DNA of 64,000 bases. Source: Pseudoxanthomonas winnipegensis (lineage in GTDB: Bacteria > Pseudomonadota > Gammaproteobacteria > Xanthomonadales > Xanthomonadaceae). Shown here piece by piece: positions 43,994 to 53,409 of the stretch (its first letter is position 1; the number at the start of each line of letters is the position of its first letter). A model generated the notes under the pieces. It had not been told where the DNA came from, did not search any database, and saw only the letters and a list, made by a program, of their open reading frames with translations. The translations under genes were made by a program, and so were the position numbers. The stretch is from contig NZ_SHMH01000008.1 of assembly GCF_004283755.1 (NCBI RefSeq), positions 186,001 to 250,000 of the forward strand, read 5' to 3'.

Positions 43994-46208
43994 AACCGCG
44001 CGGCAGCAGCATCCCGCGTGTAGCACGCGTCCCGGTGTACAGATCCAGGTCCTTGAACGACAAGGTCATGGTGCGCGCGCCGCTGTGCACCGCCAGCGTG
44101 CCGCCGGGGCCGATGGCGGCGATGGCGACCACGCGTTCGGTGGCCAGCTTGGCCTTGGGGATGTCGATCAGCTTGTTGCCCTTGCCCTTGTCCAGCTCGG
44201 GCAGGTCGCTGGCGGCGATCGCCAGCAGGTTGCCCGCGCTGGTCACCGCGACGATGCGGTCGGTGGCCGGGTTGGCCACCAGCGCCGGCTGCAGCACCTT
44301 GGCGTTGGGCGTGAGGTTGAACATCGCCTTGCCGGCCTTGTTGCGGCTGGTGAGGTTCTCGAAGCGGGTGACGAAGCCGTAGCCGTGCGAGGAGGCCAGC
44401 ACGAAGCGGGTGTCGTTCTCGCCCGAGGCCAGCGCCTGGAACGAGGCGCCGGCCGCCGGCGAGAAGCGCCCGGTCAGCGGTTCGCCGTTGCCGCGCGCCG
44501 AGGGCAGGGTGTGCACCGCGGTCGAATACGCGCGCCCGGTCGAATCCAGGAACGCCACCTGATGGTTGCTGCGCGCGCGCACCGCCGCCAGCAGGCCATC
44601 GCCATCGCGATAGGACAGCTTGGCGGTGTCGATGTCGCCGCCCTTGGCCGCGCGCACCCAGCCCTTCTCCGAGACCACCACCGTCATCGCCTCGCTGGCG
44701 ACCAGCTCGGTCTCGTCCAGCGCCTGCGCGGCCTGGCGGGCGATCAGCGGCGAGCGGCGCTCGTCGCCGAACTTCTTGGCATCGGCCAGCAGCTCGTCCT
44801 TGACCAGCTTCCTGAGCTTGGTCTTGGAATCCAGCGTGGCCAGCAGCTTCTCGCGCTCCTTGGCCAGCTCGTCCTGCTCGCCGCGGATCTTCATCTCCTC
44901 CAGGCGGGCCAACTGGCGCAGGCGGGTCTCCAGGATGTAGTCGGCCTGTTCCTCGGACAGCGCGAAGCGCTGGATCAGCGCCGGCTTGGGCTCGTCCTCG
45001 CTGCGGATGATGCGGATGACCTCATCCAGGTTGAGGAAGGCGGTCAGCAGGCCTTGCAACAGGTGCAGGCGGCGCTCGACCTTCTCCAGGCGGTGCTTGA
45101 GGCGGCGGGTGACCGTGTCGTAGCGGAAGCCCAGCCATTCGCTCAGCAGCGACTTGAGGTTCTTGACCTGCGGGCGACCGTCCAGGCCGATGATGTTGAG
45201 GTTGACCCGGTAGCTCTTCTCCAGGTCGGTGGTGGCGAACAGATGGCCCATCAGCTGGTCGGCATCGACGCGGCTGGAGCGCGGGATCAGCACCACGCGC
45301 ACCGGGTTCTCGTGGTCGGACTCGTCGCGGATGTCCTCCAGCCAGGGCAGCTTCTTGGCGCGCATCTGCGCGGCGATCTGCTCGATCACCTTGGACGGGG
45401 AGACCTGGTAGGGCAGGGCGGTCACCACGATGTTGGCGTGCTCGCGGGTGAAGGTCGCCCGGGCGCGCACGCTGCCGTTGCCGGTCTCGTACATCGCGCG
45501 CAGGTCGGCCGGCGCGGTGATGATCTCGGCGGTGGTCGGGTAGTCCGGGCCGCGCACGTGCTCGCACAGATCGGCCACGGTCGCGTCGGGATCGTCGATC
45601 AGGCGGATCAGCGCGCTGACGATCTCGCCCAGATTGTGCGGCGGCACGTCGGTGGCCATGCCCACGGCGATGCCGGTGGTGCCGTTGAGCAGCAGGTGCG
45701 GCAGGCGCGCCGGCAGCCAGGTCGGCTCCTCCAGGGTGCCGTCGAAGTTGGGCGACCAGTCGGTGGTCCCCTGGCCCAGCTCGCCCAGCAGCACTTCGGC
45801 GATCGGGGTGAGCTTGGACTCGGTATAGCGCATGGCCGCGAACGACTTGGGATCGTCGGACGAGCCGAAGTTGCCCTGGCCATCGATCAGCGGATAGCGG
45901 TAGGAGAACGGCTGGGCCATCAGCACCAGCGCCTCGTAGCAGGCCGAGTCGCCGTGCGGGTGGTATTTGCCGATGACATCGCCGACGGTGCGCGCCGACT
46001 TCTTCGGCTTGGCGGCGGCGCCCAGGCCGAGCTCGCTCATCGAATAGATGATGCGGCGCTGGACCGGCTTGAGCCCGTCGCCGATGAAGGGCAGGGCACG
46101 GTCCAGGACCACGTACATCGAGTAGTCCAGGTAGGCGCGTTCGGCATACTCGCGCAGCGGGATCTGTTCGAATCCGTGGAAGGTGGGGCGGATGGCGTCG
46201 TCGGTCAT
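43962..46208 (-). CDS. parC: DNA topoisomerase IV subunit A
   Basis: A 748-residue ParC. The N-terminal breakage-reunion domain has the quinolone-determining segment [20 protein letters not shown], with serine and glutamate at the positions of E. coli S80 and E84 (here S88 and E92, wild-type residues), and the active-site tyrosine Y128 in [10 protein letters not shown]. The C-terminal beta-pinwheel domain follows (about 500-748). It decatenates sister chromosomes with ParE, encoded elsewhere. The last 32 bases are copied into the intergenic space downstream. Confidence 0.97.
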   Translation of the reverse strand: MTDDAIRPTFHGFEQIPLREYAERAYLDYSMYVVLDRALPFIGDGLKPVQRRIIYSMSELGLGAAAKPKKSARTVGDVIGKYHPHGDSACYEALVLMAQPFSYRYPLIDGQGNFGSSDDPKSFAAMRYTESKLTPIAEVLLGELGQGTTDWSPNFDGTLEEPTWLPARLPHLLLNGTTGIAVGMATDVPPHNLGEIVSALIRLIDDPDATVADLCEHVRGPDYPTTAEIITAPADLRAMYETGNGSVRARATFTREHANIVVTALPYQVSPSKVIEQIAAQMRAKKLPWLEDIRDESDHENPVRVVLIPRSSRVDADQLMGHLFATTDLEKSYRVNLNIIGLDGRPQVKNLKSLLSEWLGFRYDTVTRRLKHRLEKVERRLHLLQGLLTAFLNLDEVIRIIRSEDEPKPALIQRFALSEEQADYILETRLRQLARLEEMKIRGEQDELAKEREKLLATLDSKTKLRKLVKDELLADAKKFGDERRSPLIARQAAQALDETELVASEAMTVVVSEKGWVRAAKGGDIDTAKLSYRDGDGLLAAVRARSNHQVAFLDSTGRAYSTAVHTLPSARGNGEPLTGRFSPAAGASFQALASGENDTRFVLASSHGYGFVTRFENLTSRNKAGKAMFNLTPNAKVLQPALVANPATDRIVAVTSAGNLLAIAASDLPELDKGKGNKLIDIPKAKLATERVVAIAAIGPGGTLAVHSGARTMTLSFKDLDLYTGTRATRGMLLPRGWQKVDGLDVQ

Positions 46209-46286
46209 GCGGCACTGCGGTTGAGGTGAACCCGCCGATTTTAGCCCCCCGCCCGTCGCAGCGCCCGCGACACGACGGGCACTGCG

Positions 46287-48119
46287 TCAGCCGCCCCAGC
46301 CGAACGGCAGCAGCGGCCCGCCCAGCCACATCCAGCGCGCCATCCACGCCGTGGCCAGGGCGATCAGCGCGGTCAGGGGCGCGCCCACGCGCAGGAAGTC
46401 GCCGAAGGTGTACTGCCCCGGGTTGAGGATCAGCAGGTTGCCGTGGTGGCCGATCGGGGTCAGGAACGAGGCCACCGCGCCCATGGCGATGCAGATCACG
46501 AACGGGGTCGGCGGCTCGCCCAGCGCCTGGGCCATGGCCAGGGCGATGGGCGTGAGCAGCACGGTGGTGGCCGCATCGGAGAGGATCTGGGTCAGCAGCG
46601 CGGCACTGGCGAACATCACCAGCAGCAGGGTCAGCGCGCTCCAGTGCGCGGCATGGCGGCCGAGGATGTCGGCGAACCAGGCGGCCGTGCCGGTCTTCTC
46701 CATCGCCATGCCCAGCGGAATCACGCCGGCGATCATCACGTAGATGCGCACGTCGATTTCCTCGTAGGCGCGTTCCACGCCCACGCAGCGGGAGATGATC
46801 ATGGCCACCGCGCCGGCCAGGAAGGCGATCTGCGGGGTGAGCCAGCCGGTGGCCGCGGCGGCCACCGAGGCCACCATGATCGCCAGGGCCAGCGGCGCGC
46901 GCCGGCGGCTGCGCTGGTGCGCCTCGAACGGCATCAGCATCAGGAAGCCATGGTGCTGGGCCAGCTTGCCGAAGATGTTCTGCCGGCCCCACAGCACCAG
47001 CAGGTCGCCTTCCTCGAGCACCACCTCGGACAGCTCGCCGTGCAGCCAGCCCTCCTTGCGCCACAGGCCGACCACCACCACGCCCAGGGTATGCAGGAAG
47101 TCGATGCTGGCCACGCTGCGGCCGACGAACTCCGAATGCGGCGCCACCACCGCCTGCACCAGCTGTTCCTCGCCTGGCAGCTCGGTCTTGCGCGCGTCCT
47201 CGCGCGGCTGCTCGCCGTACTTGACCACCGCGTGCAGCGACAGACCGGGCTCGTCCTTGATCGAGGCGATCTCGTCGGGCGAGGCGCGCACCAGCAGCAC
47301 GTCGCCGCGCTGCAGCGGGCTGTCGGCGCGCTGACGGGGCCGGCGCACGCCGTGGCGCAGCCAGTTCACCACCTGCAGGCGCTCGCCGAAGTGCGTGCGG
47401 AAGGCCTCGTAGGTCTGGCCGATCCACGGCGAGTCCTCGTCCACCACCAGTTCGGTGTAATAGCGCTCCAGGCGCATGTAGCTGTCGCTGCTGGACTCGC
47501 CGCTGCGCTTGGGCACCAGCCAGCGGCCCAGCAGCATGTAGACGGTGCCCAGCAGCACCAGCACCGCGCCGATCGGGGTGATGGCGAAGAACCCCAGCCC
47601 GTCCTGCCCCGAGCGCTTGAGCAGATCGTTGGCCAGCAGGAAGGCCGGCGCGCTGATCAGGGTCAGCGTGGTGCCCAGCGAGGCGGCCAGCGACATCGGC
47701 ATCAGCAGGCGCGAGGCGGCCAGCTTCTGCTCGCGCGCCAGCCGCATCAGGATCGGCAGCATCATCGCGGTGACCATCAGGTGGTGCGAGAACGCGGCCA
47801 GCGCCGCGGTGGCCGGCATCACCACCGCGATGGTGCGCCACTCGCTGCCACCGGCGGCCCGGCCGATGGCCTGGCCGATGCGGTCGGTGATGCCGGTGGC
47901 GGCCAGGCCCGCCGAGAGCACGAACACCGCGGCCACGATGATCGCCGGCTCGCTGGAGAAGCCCGACAGCGCCTCGCGCGGGTTGAGGATGCCGGTCAGG
48001 GTCAGGGCCAGCATGGCCAGCATCGCCACCAGGTCCACGCGCAGCTTCTCGCTGACGAACAGCGCCAGCGTCACCGCCAGGATGACCAGGAAGAGCAGCT
48101 GCTGAGGTTCCAGTGGCAC
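46287..48119 (-). CDS. SLC13-family transporter with two TrkA-C (RCK_C) domains
   Basis: A 610-residue polytopic permease. The two membrane halves (about 5-200 and 405-605) carry the repeated SLC13/ArsB-like pattern, with hairpin segments MSLAASLGTTLTLISAP and MGAVASFLTPIGHHGN. Between them are two RCK_C domains (about 215-290 and 305-390; LQRGDVLLVRASPDEI and LEEGDLLVLWGRQ). Proteins of this design move dicarboxylates, sulfate or other anions, and the RCK_C domains may bind nucleotides as regulators. The exact substrate is not clear. It is the last chromosomal gene before the conjugative element. Confidence 0.9.
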   Translation of the reverse strand: MPLEPQQLLFLVILAVTLALFVSEKLRVDLVAMLAMLALTLTGILNPREALSGFSSEPAIIVAAVFVLSAGLAATGITDRIGQAIGRAAGGSEWRTIAVVMPATAALAAFSHHLMVTAMMLPILMRLAREQKLAASRLLMPMSLAASLGTTLTLISAPAFLLANDLLKRSGQDGLGFFAITPIGAVLVLLGTVYMLLGRWLVPKRSGESSSDSYMRLERYYTELVVDEDSPWIGQTYEAFRTHFGERLQVVNWLRHGVRRPRQRADSPLQRGDVLLVRASPDEIASIKDEPGLSLHAVVKYGEQPREDARKTELPGEEQLVQAVVAPHSEFVGRSVASIDFLHTLGVVVVGLWRKEGWLHGELSEVVLEEGDLLVLWGRQNIFGKLAQHHGFLMLMPFEAHQRSRRRAPLALAIMVASVAAAATGWLTPQIAFLAGAVAMIISRCVGVERAYEEIDVRIYVMIAGVIPLGMAMEKTGTAAWFADILGRHAAHWSALTLLLVMFASAALLTQILSDAATTVLLTPIALAMAQALGEPPTPFVICIAMGAVASFLTPIGHHGNLLILNPGQYTFGDFLRVGAPLTALIALATAWMARWMWLGGPLLPFGWGG

Positions 48120-48212
48120 GCGAGGGCTCCGGGAAGGGCGCGCGCCAGCTTAAGCCCGGGCCTCCACGCGCACGGTGTAGGCGCCTGGACCTGAAGCGGC
48201 GCGCCGCGGTGG

Positions 48213-48242
48213 CAACAAAAAAGTGCCTGTGTCAAGCACAGG
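48213..48242 (-). terminator. Hairpin followed by a T-run (minus strand)
   Basis: On the minus strand CCTGTG-CTTGA-CACAGG (48242 to 48226) is followed after three bases by six T (48222 to 48217). The stem is 6 bp. It can end transcripts that come from the conjugative element towards the SLC13 gene. The segment also contains TTGACA, so a promoter element for the SLC13 gene is an alternative; no good -10 was seen at the right spacing. Confidence 0.5.
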
Positions 48243-48250
48243 ATGAAAAT
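48243..48250. other. Candidate left attachment site of the conjugative element
   Basis: ATGAAAAT here differs by one base from ATGAAAAA, the reverse complement of the 8-base TTTTTCAT attachment sequence known for Tn4371-type ICEs. It lies between the last chromosomal gene and the first element gene, where Tn4371-like elements end shortly after trbI and one further gene. The matching copy would be at the other end, outside the window, so this stays a proposal. Bases 48,120-48,510 hold no gene I can support. Confidence 0.35.
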
Positions 48251-48453
48251 GGCTTGATGGCCGTAAGTCTATATGGGGCGCGGGTTTAGCTCTACTTCGG
48301 GCCGCTTTGCGAGGCAGCGGCGTTGCGGGCTGGGAGCCACATAAGAGCGTCGCGGTAGAAAGCCGGAGCGTGCTGCATCGGGGGCAATTGCCAGCAGACG
48401 GCGACCGCGTTCAATCATCATAGCCCAATCCGCCAGCGTCCTCCAGAACGAAG

Positions 48454-48478
48454 AACGCGCAGCCTTGGGCTGCGCGTT
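48454..48478 (-). terminator. Strong hairpin after the trb operon
   Basis: AACGCGCAGCC and GGCTGCGCGTT form a perfect 11-bp stem with a three-base loop. On the minus strand the stem is followed by CTTCGTTCT, moderately T-rich. It lies 33 bases after the stop of the DUF2274 gene, the last clear gene of the trb operon, so it is most likely the operon's terminator. Confidence 0.65.
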
Positions 48479-48510
48479 CGAGGGATGGCCGCCAGTGGAA
48501 ACCGGCATCA

Positions 48511-48756
48511 TCAGCTTGGCTTCGGCGGCGCGGCCCTGCCTGCGCCTCCCTTCCTGAATCCCCGATCCCCGGCCATGAATGCCTCCAGCATGTGTGGGAT
48601 CAGCGTGGTCGCATCGACCGCCTCGCCATACGCCTGCGCGTGCAGCGCGGCGTAGCGGTCGAGGTCGGCTTTCAGGTTGGCCGGGCAAGCGAAGGTCAGC
48701 TTCGTGGATTCCGTTTTCGGCAGCGGCCCGAGCCGCAGCTTCTTGGTCGTGCTCAT
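48511..48756 (-). CDS. DUF2274 domain protein of the conjugation operon
   Basis: An 81-residue protein regularly encoded right after trbI in Tn4371-like and related elements. The core is TKKLRLGPLPKTESTKLTFACPANLKADLDRYAALHAQAYGE, which looks like a ribbon-helix-helix or toxin-antitoxin-like small DNA-binding fold. The final residues are basic and Ala/Gly rich. It overlaps trbI by ATGA. Role unknown; a regulator of the transfer operon is a fair guess. Confidence 0.82.
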   Translation of the reverse strand: MSTTKKLRLGPLPKTESTKLTFACPANLKADLDRYAALHAQAYGEAVDATTLIPHMLEAFMAGDRGFRKGGAGRAAPPKPS

Positions 48757-50021
48757 CGAGAAGTCCCCCGGTTGAAGAACAAGGGCTGGTAGGGCCGCAG
48801 CACCAGATCGCGGTTGACGATGATGCGAACCGGCAAGCCGGGGCGCTCGGTCAGCGTCGGCTGGATGTTCATGTTGCGCCGGGTCATCTCCTGGCCGACC
48901 TGATTGATGCTGTCCTGCGCGCTGTCGCGCCCGGCGATGATGATGCGATCACCGTCTTGCCGGTTCTCCGGCGCGGCCAGCTCGGCACCGACGCCCAGCA
49001 GCGTGGTCAGTGCCGCACCGGCGAAGATGCGGCCCCAGTGATAGTCCACATCGTCTTCCAGCCCGGCATAGCCGGCCGGGTCGGTGCCGGCCAAGTTGTC
49101 GAGCGTCAGCGAAGACGTATCCGGCAGGATGATCCGGTTCCACACCACCTGCACGCGGCTCTGCCCGTAGGCGACCTGGCTGTTGTAGCGGCCGAGGATG
49201 CGCGAACCCTGCGGGATCAGCAGGAACTTGCCGGTAGCCGTGTCATAGACCGGCTCCGTCACCGTAGCGATCACGTCGCCGGGCAAGTCCGACTTGATGC
49301 CCGTCACCAGCGCCCCGGCGAGCACCGTTCCGGCCATGACCTGATACGGCGAAGCCGGCAGGGTCAGATTGCCGGAATTACGGGTTTCCGTGGTTCCGGC
49401 TTTCTGGAACGCCTCCTTCTGGTCTTGCCGGTTCTGCACGGCGGTCGGGTCGGCAGGCTGGGCCGCCGTCGAGGCCGGCCCCGCCGCCGACGGGTCGAAC
49501 GCCGCATTGGCGGCGAAGCCCGGCGCGGCGGCGGCCTGCGACTGCGCCACTGGCGCGGCTTTCTGCGAACCGGAGCGGAAGAACACCGAGGAACCCGCCG
49601 CGGCTTCGGCCTCCTTGCGCAGTCCGTCGTTCGGGTCGTGGCCGGGGGCCGCGTAGGCGGCCACGGCGGGCTGCTGCGACTTCACGATGGCCGGGCCGAG
49701 ATCGCCCGGCAGCGGCGGCCCCAGCTCGGGCACCTTGGGCGGCAGCTTCGAGTAATCCGATGGCAGGCCATCCAGCCCTTCGGACTTGGAAACGCGATCT
49801 ACGTTGTAAAGCTCGGCCTGCTCGCTGGCGCTACGCCGCTGCGGTTGCAGCGACCACATCAGCGCGCCGAGCACGGCGACCGACAGGCCGCCGGCGAGGA
49901 TGGCCAGCGTGCGCCGGTTCAAGCGCGTGACCGGGCGCGGCTGGGCGCGCAGCGCCACCGCCTCGGGGGCTACCTTGCCCGCCTGCGGCGCGGCAAGATC
50001 AGGGGTGTCGTCCTGGCTCAT
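48753..50021 (-). CDS. trbI: Conjugal transfer protein TrbI (VirB10-like)
   Basis: A 422-residue type IV secretion core protein spanning both membranes. A cytoplasmic N terminus (1-37) leads to a single membrane helix LAILAGGLSVAVLGALMW (about 39-57), then a Pro/Ala-rich periplasmic stretch, and a C-terminal VirB10 beta-barrel domain (about 220-410), starting LTLPASPYQVMAGTVLAGAL and including LIPQGSRILGRYNSQVAYGQ. With TrbG and TrbF it forms the channel through the envelope. It begins 2 bases after trbG. Confidence 0.95.
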   Translation of the reverse strand: MSQDDTPDLAAPQAGKVAPEAVALRAQPRPVTRLNRRTLAILAGGLSVAVLGALMWSLQPQRRSASEQAELYNVDRVSKSEGLDGLPSDYSKLPPKVPELGPPLPGDLGPAIVKSQQPAVAAYAAPGHDPNDGLRKEAEAAAGSSVFFRSGSQKAAPVAQSQAAAAPGFAANAAFDPSAAGPASTAAQPADPTAVQNRQDQKEAFQKAGTTETRNSGNLTLPASPYQVMAGTVLAGALVTGIKSDLPGDVIATVTEPVYDTATGKFLLIPQGSRILGRYNSQVAYGQSRVQVVWNRIILPDTSSLTLDNLAGTDPAGYAGLEDDVDYHWGRIFAGAALTTLLGVGAELAAPENRQDGDRIIIAGRDSAQDSINQVGQEMTRRNMNIQPTLTERPGLPVRIIVNRDLVLRPYQPLFFNRGTSR

Positions 50022-50023
50022 GG

Positions 50024-51016
50024 TCAGTTCCTCCGCGCCACGCCATCCGTGCGCTCAATCCGCACCACGTCGCCACCATCGCCGCCCAGGCGCAGTTCGG
50101 CAGCGCCAAACAGCCGATCCACGATGTAGTACGGCGGTCGGAAACGGTAGTTCACCAGTTGCCCGTCGCCCTGCGCGCCGATGACGAACAGCGGCGGCAG
50201 TTCGCCTTGGGCGATGCCTGGCGGGAACTGGATATAGACCTTCTCGCCGTCATCGAAGGCGCGTAGCGGCTTCCACGGCGGATTGCTGCCGCTGACCGCG
50301 TAGCGGAAGCGGATCTTCTCCAGCAACAAGCCGGTATCGATCGGCGCGGCGGCGCTGGCCGCTTGCGCCTGGCGCTGCAAGGCCAGCATCCGGTCTTTCG
50401 GGTAGTCCCAGGACACCGAAGCCATCCATGCACGCTCGGTCGAGGTCAACTCCAGCAGGTATGTCCTGCGGCTGGTGGTGATGACCAGATTGGTTTTCAG
50501 GCCCGATCGGATGGGCTTGACCAGCACGTTCACGCGCAGCGCGTCGCCGCTGCCGCTGGACGTGTCGCCCACGATCCAGCGGACGGTATCGCCGGCGGCG
50601 ACCGTCACCAGTTCCTCGCCCGGCTGGAGTGAAACCACGGTCACGCGCCCAGGTGCGGCATAGACCTGATAGAGCGCGCCATCGGTGAAGGGCCACACCT
50701 GGATCGCGTTGACGTAGCCCTCGCGCGTGGGCGCGATGCGCGCCTCGGCGTTGGCCTTGGACACGCGCACGGTTTCATCGGCCGGCTCCGGCACGGGTTT
50801 GTCCCCATCCGTCCCCGGCAGCGGCTTCAACTGCGCCGGCAGCGCGAGCGGTTCAGGCACGGCGACGACTTCCACCGGCTTGGGCGGTTCGGGCAGCGGC
50901 TGGGCCTGTACCGGCTCATCGAGCGAGATGGACGGCGACGGCTTGCCCTGCGAGGCGCAGCCCGCAAGGGCAAGCAGGATGGCCGGCAAAGCGTAAAAGC
51001 GGAAAGGCAGGTTCAT
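50024..51016 (-). CDS. trbG: Conjugal transfer protein TrbG (VirB9-like)
   Basis: A 330-residue outer-membrane core protein. The signal peptide ends in a lipobox-like ALAGCASQ. A long Pro-rich linker (about 25-100) precedes the VirB9 domain: NAIQVWPFTDGALYQVYAAPGRVTVVSLQPGE and RTYLLELTSTERAWMASVSWDYP, and a C-terminal IDTGLLLEKIRFRYAVSG and FRPPYYIVDRLFGAAELRLG. It pairs with the TrbI barrel. Its start overlaps trbF by four bases. Confidence 0.95.
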   Translation of the reverse strand: MNLPFRFYALPAILLALAGCASQGKPSPSISLDEPVQAQPLPEPPKPVEVVAVPEPLALPAQLKPLPGTDGDKPVPEPADETVRVSKANAEARIAPTREGYVNAIQVWPFTDGALYQVYAAPGRVTVVSLQPGEELVTVAAGDTVRWIVGDTSSGSGDALRVNVLVKPIRSGLKTNLVITTSRRTYLLELTSTERAWMASVSWDYPKDRMLALQRQAQAASAAAPIDTGLLLEKIRFRYAVSGSNPPWKPLRAFDDGEKVYIQFPPGIAQGELPPLFVIGAQGDGQLVNYRFRPPYYIVDRLFGAAELRLGGDGGDVVRIERTDGVARRN

Positions 51017-51717
51017 GGCTTGGCTCCTTCGGACGAATCCAGTTCACGGCTCCACGACAGGCCGTTGACGTAGATACCCAGCGGGTTCTTGCGCAGCCGC
51101 TGTTCGGTGCGCGGTGTTTGCAGGACGGTGGAAAGCACGGCGTTCCAGCGTTCGGTGCCAGCGGGTGCGCCGTTGACGAACCGCTGTTCCGTCCAGCGCA
51201 CGTTGAAAGACGTGTCGCTGGCGCGCACAACGCTGGTGATCTGCACCGTCACCGATTCGCGGCCGACGCGGGCGAACGGGTCGTTCTTGCTGGCGTAGTC
51301 GTTGAGGACCGCTGCGCCCTTGTCGGTCGTGTAGTCGTAGGCATCCAGCCAGTTCTGCCGCACCACGATGGGGTCGATGGACAGCGAGCGAACCAGCGTG
51401 ACGAAGTGCGCCAGGTGGTAGGCGATCTGCGCGTCGGCCGGCTTGTACGGCGTGGCGGCTTCGCCGACCGCGCGCACCTGGCCGCTCTTGTCCACCTCGA
51501 TGACGTAGGGCGTGACGATGGACTGCGCCGAACGCCACACCAGGCCGCTCGCCATCAGCAAGGCCAGCAGCAGGCAGCCGAAGGCCATGAATCGCCAGTT
51601 CTTCGCCTGCACGCGGGCCGAGCCGATACGCTCGTCCCACACCTGGGCGGCGGCTTGATACGGGGTGGCAGGCTGCGGCGTATCGGCGTAGCGCACCTGC
51701 GGTCGCTTGAATCGCAT
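51013..51717 (-). CDS. trbF: Conjugal transfer protein TrbF (VirB8-like)
   Basis: A 234-residue inner-membrane protein. One membrane helix (about 43-60; FMAFGCLLLALLMASGLVW) anchors a periplasmic NTF2-like VirB8 domain with VVRQNWLDAYDYTTDKGA and NVRWTEQRFVNG. It organises the secretion pore at the inner membrane together with TrbL and TrbI. It starts 17 bases after trbL. Confidence 0.95.
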   Translation of the reverse strand: MRFKRPQVRYADTPQPATPYQAAAQVWDERIGSARVQAKNWRFMAFGCLLLALLMASGLVWRSAQSIVTPYVIEVDKSGQVRAVGEAATPYKPADAQIAYHLAHFVTLVRSLSIDPIVVRQNWLDAYDYTTDKGAAVLNDYASKNDPFARVGRESVTVQITSVVRASDTSFNVRWTEQRFVNGAPAGTERWNAVLSTVLQTPRTEQRLRKNPLGIYVNGLSWSRELDSSEGAKP

Positions 51718-51734
51718 AGGGTTCTCCTTGGTGG

Positions 51735-53111
51735 TCAGGTATCGGAATCACGCAGGCTCGGGCCTTGCACGGAGCCGCCGCCGTCGCCACCGCGCAGCGT
51801 GTGGGCGGCGTTGGTCGCGGCATGGGTGATCTGCTGGCGGCGGTGCATCCGCTTGGCCCAGGCGGGTTGTTCCTGCTTCTGCGAGCCAGCGGCGTTGTCG
51901 GCGGCTTCGCCTGCGGCGGACTGGCCGGAGCCGGAAGCGCCGGCATCCGCGCCGTTCCATCCGGCACGAAAGGAGTCGGCCACCTTCTGTCCCGCAGCGG
52001 CAGCGCCGGATGCGGCGCGGCGGCCTGCCGCCTGCGCGCCGGTCTTGGTGACGTTGCCGAGGCCAGCGGCTGCGCCCTTGGCCCCGCCGCCTGCTGCTGC
52101 GGAACCGGCCTGGAATGCCGACTTGGCGCTGCCGGCCGCCGACGTGGCGGCCCGCGCCCCAGCGCCGGCCAGCTTCGCGGCGGCGGGTGCCATGCGTGCC
52201 CCGGCAGCGACGGCACCGCCTACGCCGGTCGCGGCGGCACCGATGGCAACGCCCGTGCCGACCGCGCCGACCGCAGCACCGGCCATCGCGCCCGCGCCAA
52301 GCTGCGGCGCACCGGACACGAGGCCCGTGGCGATGCCCGGCCCGTAGATGCCGAGCGCCAGCAGCGCGAGCGAGGCCAGCATGATGACGAGCGCTTGGTC
52401 GATGGATGGCTCATCGGGATGCACCTGGAACTGCGCGAACAGGCCCGAACCGATGCCGACGATGACCGCCAGCACCAAGACCTTGATGCCCGACGACACC
52501 ACGTTGCCGAGCACTTTTTCCGCCAGGAAGCTCGTCTTGTTCCAGAGGGCGAACGGGATCAGGACGAAGCCGGCGAGCGTGGTCAGCTTGAACTCGATCA
52601 GCGTGATGAAAAGCTGTACCGCCAGCACGAAGAAGCAAAGGATCACCACCAGCCAGGCGAGGAACAGCACCACAATGGGGTCGAGGTTCACGAACACCTC
52701 GGGGAAGCCCGCAAGGTCGCCGATCTGCTCAAGAATCGGCGCGGCGGCGTCGATGCCCGTCTTTGCCAATCGGCCCGGTTTCAGGAAGGTTTCCATCGTC
52801 AGGGTCGAGCCGCCGGCCATCAGGCCCAGCCCTGCAAACGAACGGAACACGATGCCGGCCAGCCAGTTGAAGTTGCCGATGATGTAGGCGAAAGCGCCCA
52901 CATACAGCACCTTGCGCAGCAGCTTGGCGATCACGTCCTCGCCCTGGCCGGTGGCGTGGGTCATGGCCCAATACAGGCCGGCGATCGTCATGTCGATGAC
53001 GATAAGTGTGGCGGTCAGAAACGCCACTTCGCCATGCAGCAAGCCAAAGCCGGAGTCGATATAGCGCGAGAACGTATCGAGGAATTGATCGATGATGGTC
53101 ACGTCATTCAT
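51735..53111 (-). CDS. trbL: Conjugal transfer protein TrbL (VirB6-like)
   Basis: A 458-residue polytopic protein. Six or so helices (about residues 27-260) include a block typical of TrbL, NWLAGIVFRSFAGLGLMAGG. The C-terminal 190 residues are Ala/Gly-rich and weakly conserved, which is usual for this family. It forms the inner-membrane channel part of the transfer machine. The start overlaps the TrbK-like gene by ATGA. Confidence 0.92.
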   Translation of the reverse strand: MNDVTIIDQFLDTFSRYIDSGFGLLHGEVAFLTATLIVIDMTIAGLYWAMTHATGQGEDVIAKLLRKVLYVGAFAYIIGNFNWLAGIVFRSFAGLGLMAGGSTLTMETFLKPGRLAKTGIDAAAPILEQIGDLAGFPEVFVNLDPIVVLFLAWLVVILCFFVLAVQLFITLIEFKLTTLAGFVLIPFALWNKTSFLAEKVLGNVVSSGIKVLVLAVIVGIGSGLFAQFQVHPDEPSIDQALVIMLASLALLALGIYGPGIATGLVSGAPQLGAGAMAGAAVGAVGTGVAIGAAATGVGGAVAAGARMAPAAAKLAGAGARAATSAAGSAKSAFQAGSAAAGGGAKGAAAGLGNVTKTGAQAAGRRAASGAAAAGQKVADSFRAGWNGADAGASGSGQSAAGEAADNAAGSQKQEQPAWAKRMHRRQQITHAATNAAHTLRGGDGGGSVQGPSLRDSDT

Positions 53112-53398
53112 GGCGCGTCCTCCCCGGTGGGTTCATCGAAGCTGGCTGGAATCGGCGGCAGCTCGGCCAGCGAGTTGTATTCGTCCGGCCCGGTGTGGCC
53201 GGCGAAGAAACGCCGCCGGAAGGCTTCGGTGGCGGCACGGCAAGCGTCTTCGCCCACGACCCGCCGGTCGGCCGCGCATTGCGCGCGCAGCGCCTTGAGT
53301 CGTGCGGGGTCGGCGGCCAAGGCGTCGGCCAGGTTCTCGGCCGACTGCTGGCCGCAGGCGGTCAGCAGCACGGCCAGCAGGACGGAAGCGCATCGCAT
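53108..53398 (-). CDS. TrbK-like entry-exclusion lipoprotein
   Basis: A 96-residue lipoprotein with lipobox LLTACG and the core PARLKALRAQCAADRRVVGEDACRAATEAFRRRFFAG, which holds two conserved cysteines. This is the TrbK-alternative/EexN type, in the place between trbJ and trbL where exclusion genes are usual. Such proteins stop transfer between cells that carry the same element. It is paralogous to the EexN lipoprotein at 61.0 kb. The last residues are acidic. Confidence 0.82.
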   Translation of the reverse strand: MRCASVLLAVLLTACGQQSAENLADALAADPARLKALRAQCAADRRVVGEDACRAATEAFRRRFFAGHTGPDEYNSLAELPPIPASFDEPTGEDAP

Positions 53399-53409
53399 GG
53401 CCGCCTCCG

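Noticed and set aside
48120-48330. tRNA gene as integration target at the element end
   Set aside because: No cloverleaf, T-loop (GGTTCGAATCC type) or CCA end could be found. Tn4371-like elements do not need a tRNA site.
48269-48511. Possible 80-residue gene on the minus strand overlapping the DUF2274 stop (ATGA)
   Set aside because: It reads through the perfect 11-bp hairpin at 48454-48478, which looks like the operon terminator, and its composition (many Arg, Pro and Ser) is that of a noncoding high-GC frame. A conserved small gene cannot be fully excluded.
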